The notes beneath the pieces are model-generated. The model saw only the letters and a list, made by a program, of their open reading frames with translations, was not told the origin of the DNA and made no database searches. A DNA stretch of 47,751 bases from a virus: IMG/VR virus record IMGVR_UViG_3300030106_002217, positions 1 through 47,751 of that record, one strand, 5' to 3'. How positions within the stretch are numbered: the stretch's first letter is position 1; each line of letters begins with the position of its first letter. This document shows positions 1-6,080 of the stretch, piece by piece. Made by a program: the position numbers and the translations under genes.

Positions 1-515
1 GTAAACAAGAAAAGTTTGTTAAAGAGCTTGTCTCTAATGATGGTATGATAACCATGAGAGAAGCTGCTATAAATGCTGGTTTTCCAGCTTCTTCAGCTCA
101 TACAAGAGCTTATGAAATGACTAATCCTGAAATCTGTCCCCATGTTGTTAGAGCAATACAACTCTATAGAGATGAACTGGATGAAAAATATGGCGTTAAT
201 TACAAACGACATTTAAAAGATTTGCAGACAATTAGAGATAGAGCTTTGGAGAATGGTGCATATTCAGCCGCTGTTCAGGCTGAGTATAGAAGAGGACAAG
301 CACAAGGTAATATCTATATTAATAAATCTGAGATTAGACATGGCACGATTGATAGTATGTCTAAAGATGAAGTAATAAAAGCTCTCAAGGAGATTAAAGA
401 TTCGTATGAGCCAAAAAGAGTTGAGGGAGTTATTGACCACGAGGACACCGCCTCAGCCGAAGAAGGAAAACGGCTTCTATCAGGAGATCAAAAGAGCAGT
501 AGAAAAACTGCCTAA
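1..515 (+). CDS. terS: Terminase small subunit, 5'-truncated by the window edge
   Basis: The reading frame is open from position 3, before the first ATG at 45, and reads KQEKFVKELVSNDG into MITMREAAINAGF. That is the helix-turn-helix start typical of phage small terminases, so the true start lies left of the window. The middle (AVQAEYRRGQAQGN) and the tail (SMSKDEVIKALKEI) also fit this family as I recall it. The small subunit recognises phage DNA and recruits the large subunit for packaging. It is separated from the large terminase at 7157 by about 6.6 kb of small genes. Its last 110 bases overlap the next gene in another frame. The identification is fairly sure; the start is missing. Confidence 0.75.
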   Translation, partial: KQEKFVKELVSNDGMITMREAAINAGFPASSAHTRAYEMTNPEICPHVVRAIQLYRDELDEKYGVNYKRHLKDLQTIRDRALENGAYSAAVQAEYRRGQAQGNIYINKSEIRHGTIDSMSKDEVIKALKEIKDSYEPKRVEGVIDHEDTASAEEGKRLLSGDQKSSRKTA

Positions 516-840
516 TAATATAATCCTGACAAGAATAGAAAACTGGATGACATTAGGCATACCTGATTTACTTGTCTGTGATGCAACAGGTAAATTTCAT
601 TTTATAGAATTAAAAGTGACAGTTGGTAATGTTGTTAAGCTTTCTCCTAATCAGGTAGCTTGGTTAACTCGTCATGGTCATGGTTCAACTTGGATTATGG
701 TTAGAGGGCGAGAGGATTTATATTTGTATCAAGGCAAAGATGCAGTAGAGCTGAGAAGCAAAGGCCTTCAGCTCGAACCATATCTACAACTTAAATATCC
801 TTTTGACTGGGAAAAACTTTTTGATTTGACAATAAATTAA
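406..840 (+). CDS. VRR-NUC family nuclease
   Basis: A 144-residue protein with the compact PD-(D/E)xK core of VRR-NUC nucleases: GIPDLLV (Pro-Asp near residue 53) followed by FIELKV (Glu-x-Lys near residues 68-70) and then LSPNQVAWL. Family members cut branched or other structured DNA, and phage versions are suspected to act as junction resolvases during replication or packaging. The chosen ATG at 406 has AGGAG at 388-392, a rather long 13-base spacing, and overlaps the terminase gene by 110 bases in another frame. In-frame TTG codons at 421 and 433 are alternative starts. The fold call is good; the substrate is unknown. Confidence 0.8.
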   Translation: MSQKELRELLTTRTPPQPKKENGFYQEIKRAVEKLPNNIILTRIENWMTLGIPDLLVCDATGKFHFIELKVTVGNVVKLSPNQVAWLTRHGHGSTWIMVRGREDLYLYQGKDAVELRSKGLQLEPYLQLKYPFDWEKLFDLTIN

Positions 841-860
841 AAATATGCGACAACTCTTAT

Positions 861-876
861 ACACATTATATAGGAG
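861..876 (+). promoter_or_regulatory. Repeated TCACAT-type leader, copy 1
   Basis: ACACATTATATAGGAG lies five bases before the ATG at 882. It is the first of five similar leaders (861, 2940, 4245, 5511, 6052) in which a CACAT element and an A/T-rich stretch run directly into the ribosome binding site. No TTGACA-like box stands at normal spacing; a TTGACA at 826-831 is about 26 bases too far upstream. It could be a phage-specific promoter or an mRNA leader element; the role is inferred. Confidence 0.45.
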
Positions 877-881
877 ATGGT

Positions 882-1340
882 ATGATTAAACCAAAGTTAA
901 CAAAGACAAGTATAACTGACGGTACTGAAGTCAGAATGTTCCGTAATTTAAAAAGTTATACAAATAGTGTCCAAATGCGATTACCAAATGCTGAGGGCAA
1001 AAACAGATGGATCACAGTTGGATACATCGATGAAATTAGATTGGACGAGGCACAATTTATTGTCCATGAAAAGACAAGACAAAAAGTGGCGGCCGAGGGC
1101 AAAAAATATGTCCATGCTTTTGTCAAAGGAAAGTGGAGAACTAATTGGACACTTGGTCAAGGCCATTCAAGAAATTACGATACCGATTTGGTTGAGTATA
1201 ATCCCAAACAAAATAAACTTTTTAAAGTAACAGAATGGTACGGCGGTAAATATATTCAGCCTGACTGGAGAGGAACTGTTTATTTTGGTAAGGAAACCAC
1301 AACAGATGGGACCTTAACTTTATGGAAAGAAAGGGATTAA
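882..1340 (+). CDS. Hypothetical protein, first gene of a small-gene island
   Basis: I do not recognise this 152-residue protein. It is soluble by composition, with no signal peptide or membrane segment, and the C-terminal half is rich in Trp, Tyr and Gly (KWRTNWTLGQGH, EWYGGKYIQPDWRG, TLTLWKERD), suggesting a small beta fold. It starts at an ATG preceded by AGGAG inside leader copy 1 and is followed two bases later by another small gene. No function is proposed. It is the first gene after the nuclease, and its own leader suggests independent expression of the island. Confidence 0.7.
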   Translation: MIKPKLTKTSITDGTEVRMFRNLKSYTNSVQMRLPNAEGKNRWITVGYIDEIRLDEAQFIVHEKTRQKVAAEGKKYVHAFVKGKWRTNWTLGQGHSRNYDTDLVEYNPKQNKLFKVTEWYGGKYIQPDWRGTVYFGKETTTDGTLTLWKERD

Positions 1341-1342
1341 TT

Positions 1343-1489
1343 ATGAAAAACACATGGGGATATATTTATGGAGATGAGTGCGATGAGTTGTGGGAGCATT
1401 TTGGTATGCCCAATAGAGATAAGAATGATCGCATGAAAGTTAAGTTAATCGAGTATCAGACAGAGGAGGACTATGATGGAAAAGATTGA
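1343..1489 (+). CDS. Small hypothetical protein, 48 residues
   Basis: A short gene beginning ATG AAA AAC ACA TGG two bases after the preceding stop and running to a TGA at 1487-1489. The product is acidic and Trp/Tyr-rich (MKNTWGYIYGDECDELWEHF). It overlaps the next gene's start by 17 bases and fills a gap that would otherwise be empty. No family is recognised. The tight packing between two genes and the coding-like composition are the main support; length makes it uncertain. Confidence 0.45.
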   Translation: MKNTWGYIYGDECDELWEHFGMPNRDKNDRMKVKLIEYQTEEDYDGKD

Positions 1490-1694
1490 ACTGACCAAAA
1501 AAGATAAACAAGAAATTATATCTTGTGTGATGGAGATTAAATTTATTTTAGAAAATGGTTTAGACGAAGGTTATGAAGCAGTTAATTCAGCTACAATAAA
1601 CGGTTTTAGTTATGACAATGATGATGATCTTTACAAAGATTTTAAAAAAATTCAAAAATTAGATTTAAAATTGGAGGCCTTATGGAAAAGCTAA
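1473..1694 (+). CDS. Small acidic hypothetical protein
   Basis: A 73-residue acidic, largely helical protein (MMEKIELTKKDKQEI...) with no recognised domain. A strong AGGAGGA at 1464-1470 precedes two adjacent ATGs; the second, at 1476, has the better five-base spacing and may be the real start. It overlaps both neighbours, as in a translationally coupled operon. An Asp-rich stretch (SYDNDDDLYKDF) sits in the C-terminal half. Function unknown. Confidence 0.6.
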   Translation: MMEKIELTKKDKQEIISCVMEIKFILENGLDEGYEAVNSATINGFSYDNDDDLYKDFKKIQKLDLKLEALWKS

Positions 1695-1984
1695 TTTGTG
1701 CAAATTGTGGTACAAAAGATACTACAGAATTTCGTAATGACGCTCTTTGGGATTTGTGTGTGGATTGCTATAAATCTTGGTTGGAGCATGAGGAGTATTT
1801 AAAAGTAAATCCTGATGAAAAAACGCGTAACTATTATGTTACAGTTACTCAAACTAATAATTTTCATATTGAAGCTAAAAATGAAGATGATGCAAAACGT
1901 ATAGCACTTGAGGATTACATTTGGGACGAACACCAAACTTATCCTAATACATATTCTTATAAAATTAATGCAGTAAAGAATTAA
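1682..1984 (+). CDS. Zinc-ribbon protein A of a tandem pair
   Basis: A 100-residue protein with an N-terminal four-cysteine zinc ribbon: CANC at residues 6-9 and CVDC at about 26-29, then a helix (YKSWLEHEEYL). The remaining 60 residues (NYYVTVTQTNNFHIEAKNED) look like a small alpha/beta domain. GGAGG at 1673-1677 sets the start. The first 40 residues closely match the next gene, which is a shorter copy without the C-terminal domain. Such ribbons may bind nucleic acid or protein; the partner is unknown. Confidence 0.7.
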   Translation: MEKLICANCGTKDTTEFRNDALWDLCVDCYKSWLEHEEYLKVNPDEKTRNYYVTVTQTNNFHIEAKNEDDAKRIALEDYIWDEHQTYPNTYSYKINAVKN

Positions 1985-1986
1985 TT

Positions 1987-2148
1987 ATGGAAAAGTTAAT
2001 TTGTGCGAGTTGTAATACTACTGAAACAACAGAATATCGCAGAGAAAGTAATTGGAACTTATGCTGGATTTGCCATAAATCTTGGCTAGAGGAAATGGTT
2101 TTTTTAGAAATAGATGAGGACTATAACGATGAAACATTGGCTAACTAA
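1987..2148 (+). CDS. Zinc-ribbon protein B, short paralogue of its neighbour
   Basis: A 53-residue protein from the ATG at 1987 to the TAA at 2146-2148, two bases after the previous stop. MEKLICASC, a second CWIC pair and HKSWLEEMVFL line up residue for residue with the upstream gene's ribbon and helix, so this is a tandem duplicate that lost, or never had, the C-terminal domain. It ends in an acidic tail (EIDEDYNDE) and overlaps the next gene by 20 bases. All four cysteines are kept, arguing against decay. Confidence 0.6.
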   Translation: MEKLICASCNTTETTEYRRESNWNLCWICHKSWLEEMVFLEIDEDYNDETLAN

Positions 2149-2362
2149 AGAAGAGATGGGAGATGGTTTCCAACACAATGAAGAGGAGCATAAAGAGTTT
2201 GAATATAATTCTTTGATAGATGTGGCCGAGCATGAAAAAAATACGATGCGAACTACATATATTGCTCGTGATATTTGGACGCCACAACAAAGACTTCAGC
2301 TGAGAGATTTGTTGAACGAACTCATAGAAAATGATCAGGAGGATAATAATGAGCAAAATTAA
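2129..2362 (+). CDS. Small acidic hypothetical protein
   Basis: A 77-residue acidic protein beginning MKHWLTKEEMGDGF. The start at 2129 is preferred over the in-frame ATG at 2114 because AGGA at 2117-2120 sits eight bases before it, inside the preceding zinc-ribbon gene. The C-terminus (DLLNELIENDQEDNNEQN) is strongly acidic and probably disordered. No domain recognised. Overlaps on both sides suggest co-translation with neighbours. Confidence 0.55.
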   Translation: MKHWLTKEEMGDGFQHNEEEHKEFEYNSLIDVAEHEKNTMRTTYIARDIWTPQQRLQLRDLLNELIENDQEDNNEQN

Positions 2363-2615
2363 ATTACCAACACCAATTTGGGTACAGTTTTATGGAGAGC
2401 TTTCTTCATATGTTGAAGAATATGGTAGCATTGACTGCCGTTTTGACGATGATGGCAATCGTTTAAAAGAATATGAGGGCGAATACGAATCTATTGTAGA
2501 TGAAGTAGAAAACATCATGTCAAAGTTTTTTGTAAAAGCAGATATTAATGAAACTGAAGAATTACACAAGGACGCTGTAATAGACAACCAATATGAAAGG
2601 AGCCGTGATGCGTGA
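2349..2615 (+). CDS. Acidic hypothetical protein
   Basis: An 88-residue protein starting MSKIKLPTPIWVQFYGE. The perfect AGGAGG at 2337-2342 is six bases before this ATG, which makes it a better start than the in-frame ATG at 2331. The product is rich in Glu and Asp, mixing short strands with a C-terminal helix. No family is recognised. It overlaps the previous gene by 14 bases and the next by eight. Confidence 0.6.
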   Translation: MSKIKLPTPIWVQFYGELSSYVEEYGSIDCRFDDDGNRLKEYEGEYESIVDEVENIMSKFFVKADINETEELHKDAVIDNQYERSRDA

Positions 2616-2790
2616 ATATAATTTAAATTTTAAAGATCTAGATGAATCAACAATTCAAAATATAAAATTAGAACTGGCCATTCAAGACAAGCTGGGCAAA
2701 TTTGAATTTAGAAATAAATTTATTTCGTCAGGATTTTTAAGTAGAGATAAAACCGGTCAGATCACATATAGACCAGCAATATATAAATGA
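2608..2790 (+). CDS. Small hypothetical protein
   Basis: A 60-residue protein beginning MREYNLNFKDLDES. AAAGGAG at 2596-2602 sits five bases before this ATG, so the in-frame ATG at 2593 is less likely. It has a short helix and a basic, aromatic C-terminus (GQITYRPAIYK). Near its end the coding sequence contains ATCACATATAG at 2761, which resembles the leader repeated elsewhere in this island. No function assigned. Confidence 0.55.
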   Translation: MREYNLNFKDLDESTIQNIKLELAIQDKLGKFEFRNKFISSGFLSRDKTGQITYRPAIYK

Positions 2791-2805
2791 AAGGAGGAAT
2801 CATTA

Positions 2806-2883
2806 ATGTTCATTTTACATTACCTTATGAAATGGCTTTACGGTGAGGATTATGAAAAGCATATGAAACGCCGTAGAAAATAG
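2806..2883 (+). CDS. Very small basic peptide, 25 residues
   Basis: A complete small frame from ATG 2806 to TAG 2881-2883 encoding MFILHYLMKWLYGEDYEK then a basic end, MKRRRK. It has one of the strongest ribosome binding sites in the island (AAAGGAGG at 2790-2797) and lies immediately before a terminator, so it is the last gene of its cassette. The hydrophobic N-terminus and basic tail suggest a membrane or nucleic-acid association, but this is inference. Short length keeps confidence modest. Confidence 0.45.
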   Translation: MFILHYLMKWLYGEDYEKHMKRRRK

Positions 2884-2889
2884 CAAATC

Positions 2890-2920
2890 AAGGCCGTGAT
2901 TGACACGGCCTTTTTTATTT
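2890..2920 (+). terminator. Intrinsic terminator
   Basis: A perfect 9-base stem, AAGGCCGTG at 2890-2898 pairing with CACGGCCTT at 2904-2912, with a five-base loop, followed by a T-rich run to 2920. It closes the cassette that began at leader copy 1. Confidence 0.9.
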
Positions 2921-2939
2921 GATAAAAATATAAGATAAA

Positions 2940-2955
2940 TCACATATTATAGGAG
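2940..2955 (+). promoter_or_regulatory. Repeated TCACAT-type leader, copy 2
   Basis: TCACATATTATAGGAG lies between the terminator ending at 2920 and the ATG at 2961. TATTAT at 2945-2950 could act as a -10, but the nearest -35 look-alike (TTGATA, 2919-2924) is 20 bases away. Because the upstream transcript terminates, an initiation signal is expected within these 40 bases. Confidence 0.5.
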
Positions 2956-2960
2956 AACTT

Positions 2961-3125
2961 ATGTCAAGATATAATTCAGATGCTTTAGACGAAGCGTGCG
3001 AAGAAATGCTGGGCCACACTAACTGGGCCTATGGCAAAAATCCAAATGAAAAAGAAATAGAATGCGTAGTTATATTCTATAAAGAACCTGATGAAGATGA
3101 AGATGAAAATGAGGAGGATGAATAA
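2961..3125 (+). CDS. Small protein with a polyacidic tail
   Basis: A 54-residue protein from ATG 2961 to TAA 3123-3125 (MSRYNSDALDEACEEM...) whose last 14 residues are almost all Asp and Glu (EPDEDEDENEEDE). Small, highly acidic phage proteins often mimic DNA or bind basic host factors; that is general family knowledge and only a hypothesis here. It is first in its cassette, directly behind leader copy 2, and its stop overlaps the next start as TAATG. Confidence 0.6.
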   Translation: MSRYNSDALDEACEEMLGHTNWAYGKNPNEKEIECVVIFYKEPDEDEDENEEDE

Positions 3126-3484
3126 TGGCAGTAATGATTAGATGCATAGAGAATGAGGGAACGTATGAGCGTTCCCACAAAACGTTTTTTGATTTGTTAT
3201 ATTTAAAAAAGAAAAAAACTAAACTTAATGGCAAAACTTGGACCGAAAATATTATTGTAAATAGCGAAGGTAAAGAGATTAAAGATAAAGATTTACTCAG
3301 GCTAACTTATGCAAATTTTAAGGTTTTTGAAAAAGAAGGATACGATGATTTTTTCATGGTCAGAGAATTTATTGACGACGACGGCAATTGTCAGCATGGT
3401 CCTGAGATAGATGTTTATATTGATCGAAAAGACCATGTAGATGAAAGTGACATGAAAGTTTTAAGACGCTGGGGCTTTGCATAA
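3125..3484 (+). CDS. Hypothetical protein
   Basis: A 119-residue protein with no recognised domain. A basic segment (LYLKKKKTKLNGK) is followed by a mixed alpha/beta region and an acidic stretch (REFIDDDGN, DVYIDRKDHVDESD). It is coupled by single-base overlaps to both neighbours (TAATG at each end), so it is probably made together with the cysteine-rich protein that follows. No signal peptide or membrane helix. Confidence 0.65.
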   Translation: MAVMIRCIENEGTYERSHKTFFDLLYLKKKKTKLNGKTWTENIIVNSEGKEIKDKDLLRLTYANFKVFEKEGYDDFFMVREFIDDDGNCQHGPEIDVYIDRKDHVDESDMKVLRRWGFA

Positions 3485-4182
3485 TGTTAAAATTAGTAAA
3501 CAAATCAACAGCAAAAAAAACTACAAATTGCGCTGTTACATATAGAGCTGGTGGCCAAGATAAGTTTGCCACTTGCCCTATTAGTTGCAGCTTAAAACCT
3601 GATGCTTTAGCTGGCGCCCATAAAATAGATACTGAATATTTAAATGCTGTATCTGATGCGGTCCCAGCTGAAGGCGTAAGCTTTACATATTCTCATTTTA
3701 ATCCTAGGTATTGGAAGCATAAATTAAAGCTTGGCAAAACCACAATTAATTATTCAGCTAAAAATTTAACTGATCTTTTATTGCACAGCTTCGTACCAGC
3801 TGTGATAAATGTTAAAGAAACATTTTGGAATAATAAAAAATCACAAAAAATTTCAGGTAAACAAATTGTCAGATGCCCAGCTGAATATTTAAGTATTGAT
3901 TGTAGTACTTGCGGTAATGGTAAACCTTTATGTTCACGGCTGGATAGATTATATGCAATTGGCTTTACTGATCATGGCGCTTATAAGAAAAAAGCCGGTA
4001 ATGAAAATGAAAACGGCGGTTGTTATGCAACTGGCGGTAATGTTAATTTGCATTGGAAAGCCACGGCATTAAGTAAAGATAAACAATCCGATAGTAAAAA
4101 GCTTATTAGCTGGTCTAAAGCATTACCAGCTGGAACAGTTTTAAGGCACCATATAGCCGGAGATTTTGGAAAAATAGAATAA
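3484..4182 (+). CDS. Cysteine-rich phage protein (DUF7227/GP88-like) with blocks in an unusual order
   Basis: A 232-residue protein with Cys at about 16, 31, 35, 131, 140, 143, 150 and 180. As I recall phage families of the DUF7227/GP88 type, an N-terminal TCPxxC motif is followed by a GCYA..G block, then RHHxxGDF, then a D..YL..A segment leading to YTH, then CPAE..CxxCG and IGF..HG. Here the pieces are present but the GGCYATGG and LRHHIAGDFGK block lies at the extreme C-terminus (about 171-232) instead of after residue 45. Joining AGDFGK to IDTEYLNAV would restore the usual order. AAAATAGA occurs at both putative joints (3622-3629 and 4171-4178). Biochemical function is unknown. The permuted reading depends on recalled families. 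Confidence 0.55.
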   Translation: MLKLVNKSTAKKTTNCAVTYRAGGQDKFATCPISCSLKPDALAGAHKIDTEYLNAVSDAVPAEGVSFTYSHFNPRYWKHKLKLGKTTINYSAKNLTDLLLHSFVPAVINVKETFWNNKKSQKISGKQIVRCPAEYLSIDCSTCGNGKPLCSRLDRLYAIGFTDHGAYKKKAGNENENGGCYATGGNVNLHWKATALSKDKQSDSKKLISWSKALPAGTVLRHHIAGDFGKIE

Positions 4183-4213
4183 ACTTTACATATAAGAGAA
4201 AAAGTATATATTT

Positions 4214-4241
4214 AAAGCTGGGAATAATCCCAGCTTTTTTT
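4214..4241 (+). terminator. Intrinsic terminator
   Basis: A perfect 10-base stem, AAAGCTGGGA at 4214-4223 with TCCCAGCTTT at 4228-4237, a four-base loop and a T run to 4241. It ends the cassette headed by the polyacidic protein. Confidence 0.9.
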
Positions 4242-4244
4242 AAT

Positions 4245-4263
4245 TCACACATTTAAAAAGGAG
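4245..4263 (+). promoter_or_regulatory. Repeated TCACAT-type leader, copy 3 (divergent)
   Basis: TCACACATTTAAAAAGGAG follows the terminator by only three bases and precedes a GTG start at 4272. It is the least similar copy: the A/T stretch lacks a TATA-like core. The position between terminator and start codon is the same as in the other copies. Confidence 0.35.
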
Positions 4264-4271
4264 AAATTATT

Positions 4272-5429
4272 GTGAGAAATTTAGAAAATGAAAATAGAAC
4301 TTTAGAATCTTTATGCACTGAGATCTTAGAGTTAAATAGAAAAAAACAAGATTATATTGCACCGACAAACCAGCTTCAGGTGAAGACCGTAGTTAATGAC
4401 GACGGCCCAAATACCACACAGATAATTATGGAAGCTGATCACGGAGAGAAAACAAAAATCTTGAATGCAAATGACGTATGTTTAGATCAGATGAATGTTA
4501 AAAACGGCTTGGATACCAAGGTAGGCCGTAGGCTTCAAAATAATTATCCTAAGGAATATGATCAATTAACAAATGCTATTTTAGAAAAAGAGCCTTGTAA
4601 ACGTATGATCAGATCATTTAATTATCCTGAAACAACCGGGCAGTACATGAATAATGTTATTGGTACGGCTAGAGCGTATTTATCGGATAGATTTAAAACT
4701 TTTGATAATTCTGATTTATTAGAGTCTGCATTACCTACACTTGCCGAATCAGGCGCGTGCTGGAAAATTGTCAATTATGCTAATACTGATAAAAAACTTT
4801 ACATTAGATTAAAAAGTGAAATACAAACCGCCGACGCTGGCGTCGGAGACCATATGGCTAATGGCCTATTTATTTCTAATTCTGAAGTAGGTTTTTCAAG
4901 CATTGCAACTGGTATGACATTATGGACCTTAGCTTGTTTAAACGGTATGCAAACCGAAAAAATCACGCGTAAGGCCCATATAACGTCCGCGAGGAATGGG
5001 GATAATTGGAATATATTAACCGATGAGACCAAGGACGCCGACAACCAGCTTTTAAAGCTTCAGATGAGAGATATTATAGCTTCATATGGTAGCCGTGAAG
5101 AGTTTGATAATCAGGTCGAATTATTTAGGAAGGCCAAAGAGGATAAAATATCCACTGATAAAAATATGAACGACGCTGTAGAGGATTTAGGAAAGGTTAT
5201 GGCCTTATCTAAAAAAGAGACTTCCAGCGTGCTTGAAGGCCTTTTAAATACTATTGGACAATCCGGTTATGAACAAGGCCAGCCGATTAATAAGGCTACA
5301 TTAGTTAATGCTTGCACTGCGGTAGGTAATAAGGCCCAGCCGGACGATGTCGACTTTTGGCAAAGACTAGGTGGTAAGGTTTTAAACCTTAATAAAAATG
5401 ACTGGAATAGAGTTGCCTTGGCCAGCTAA
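4272..5429 (+). CDS. DUF932-like phage protein
   Basis: A 385-residue protein starting at GTG with AAGGAG eight bases upstream. The central part (GARAYLSDRFK near 130; GLFISNSEVGFSSI near 200; TLWTLACLNGM near 220) matches the core of the DUF932 family found in phages and plasmids, whose biochemical role is unknown. The C-terminal third is helical and charged. It is the only gene in its cassette, enclosed by a leader and a terminator on each side, suggesting independently controlled expression. No catalytic motif is evident. The family call is from pattern memory. Confidence 0.6.
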   Translation: MRNLENENRTLESLCTEILELNRKKQDYIAPTNQLQVKTVVNDDGPNTTQIIMEADHGEKTKILNANDVCLDQMNVKNGLDTKVGRRLQNNYPKEYDQLTNAILEKEPCKRMIRSFNYPETTGQYMNNVIGTARAYLSDRFKTFDNSDLLESALPTLAESGACWKIVNYANTDKKLYIRLKSEIQTADAGVGDHMANGLFISNSEVGFSSIATGMTLWTLACLNGMQTEKITRKAHITSARNGDNWNILTDETKDADNQLLKLQMRDIIASYGSREEFDNQVELFRKAKEDKISTDKNMNDAVEDLGKVMALSKKETSSVLEGLLNTIGQSGYEQGQPINKATLVNACTAVGNKAQPDDVDFWQRLGGKVLNLNKNDWNRVALAS

Positions 5430-5467
5430 AATGCAACCTTGGTGATAACAGTTTTATGAACTGGATT

Positions 5468-5500
5468 AAACGGCCTTTACTTTTAGGCCGTTTTTTTTTA
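5468..5500 (+). terminator. Intrinsic terminator
   Basis: Stem AAACGGCCT at 5468-5476 with AGGCCGTTT at 5485-5493, an eight-base loop, and a run of T to about 5500. It ends the single-gene DUF932-like cassette. Confidence 0.9.
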
Positions 5501-5510
5501 TCTTATATTA

Positions 5511-5528
5511 TCACATACTATATAGGAG
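5511..5528 (+). promoter_or_regulatory. Repeated TCACAT-type leader, copy 4
   Basis: TCACATACTATATAGGAG lies 10 bases after the terminator T run and seven bases before the ATG at 5536. It shares CACAT plus TATATAGGAG with copy 1, the strongest pairwise match in the set. Confidence 0.5.
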
Positions 5529-5535
5529 AAAAAAA

Positions 5536-5718
5536 ATGCATATTAAAATAAAGTTAAAAGAAAATTCAAGCTTTAACAGTGAAGAACATTTTATTGATTG
5601 CTTAAAAGACTTAATCACAGAATGGGAGGATTGTTTAGGTGCGAAAGAAACGGATACCGATGACGTTGGCTTCAATTGTGAAAGATTAACAGAACTTAAA
5701 AAAGGGTTGACAAAATGA
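5536..5718 (+). CDS. Small acidic hypothetical protein
   Basis: A 60-residue protein (MHIKIKLKENSSFNSEEHF...) with an amphipathic middle helix (CLKDLITEWEDCLGAKE) and two further acidic segments. The AGGAG of leader copy 4 sets the start. It overlaps the next gene by four bases (ATGA). No family recognised. Confidence 0.6.
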   Translation: MHIKIKLKENSSFNSEEHFIDCLKDLITEWEDCLGAKETDTDDVGFNCERLTELKKGLTK

Positions 5719-5954
5719 AAGCAATTAAAAAAGAATTTGAATCAATTTTTTTAGATTGGATTCATGACGAACAAAAATATTATTTAGAAAATGTAACAAG
5801 CATTATGCAGAATGAAAAATATAAAAATTGCGTATATCATAAAAAACTTGTTAATGATTTAATAGAACCTTATCAAATTCCATCTTTTAAGTTAGCTGAT
5901 GGATATCATTATACTTCATTAAGAAGGCTAGAAGATTTTTTTAAGAAGAATTGA
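5715..5954 (+). CDS. Small hypothetical protein
   Basis: A 79-residue, Tyr- and Lys-rich protein (MKAIKKEFESIFLDWIHDEQ...YHYTSLRRLEDFFKKN), predicted to be mostly helical and soluble. It is coupled by an ATGA overlap to the preceding gene and is followed by a hairpin and a terminator, forming a two-gene cassette. No domain is recognised. Confidence 0.6.
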   Translation: MKAIKKEFESIFLDWIHDEQKYYLENVTSIMQNEKYKNCVYHKKLVNDLIEPYQIPSFKLADGYHYTSLRRLEDFFKKN

Positions 5955-5980
5955 CAAACAGAAAAAAGCATAATCAATAA

Positions 5981-6035
5981 AGCTGGACCGCTCCAGCTGA
6001 TAAGACGCCGTTATTGATTAACGGCGTTTTTTTTG
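5981..6035 (+). terminator. Tandem hairpins ending in an intrinsic terminator
   Basis: Two stems in a row. The first, AGCTGGA at 5981-5987 with TCCAGCT at 5992-5998, has no T run. The second, ACGCCGTTA at 6005-6013 with TAACGGCGT at 6019-6027, is followed by a run of T and is a classical terminator. The first hairpin's arm begins AGCTGGACC, the same motif that recurs in the non-coding region at 6633-6916. Confidence 0.85.
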
Positions 6036-6051
6036 TTACAAATTACAAGAA

Positions 6052-6075
6052 TCACATTTTATATTATGAAAGGAG
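6052..6075 (+). promoter_or_regulatory. Repeated TCACAT-type leader, copy 5
   Basis: TCACATTTTATATTATG at 6052-6068 runs into AAAGGAG, five bases before the ATG at 6081. It again fills the gap between a terminator and the next gene. TATATTAT here is the best -10-like string of the five copies. Confidence 0.45.
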
Positions 6076-6080
6076 TCGAA

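Noticed and set aside
826-831. TTGACA as a -35 box for the leader at 861
   Set aside because: The nearest TATA-like string is about 26 bases away, too far for normal sigma70 spacing.
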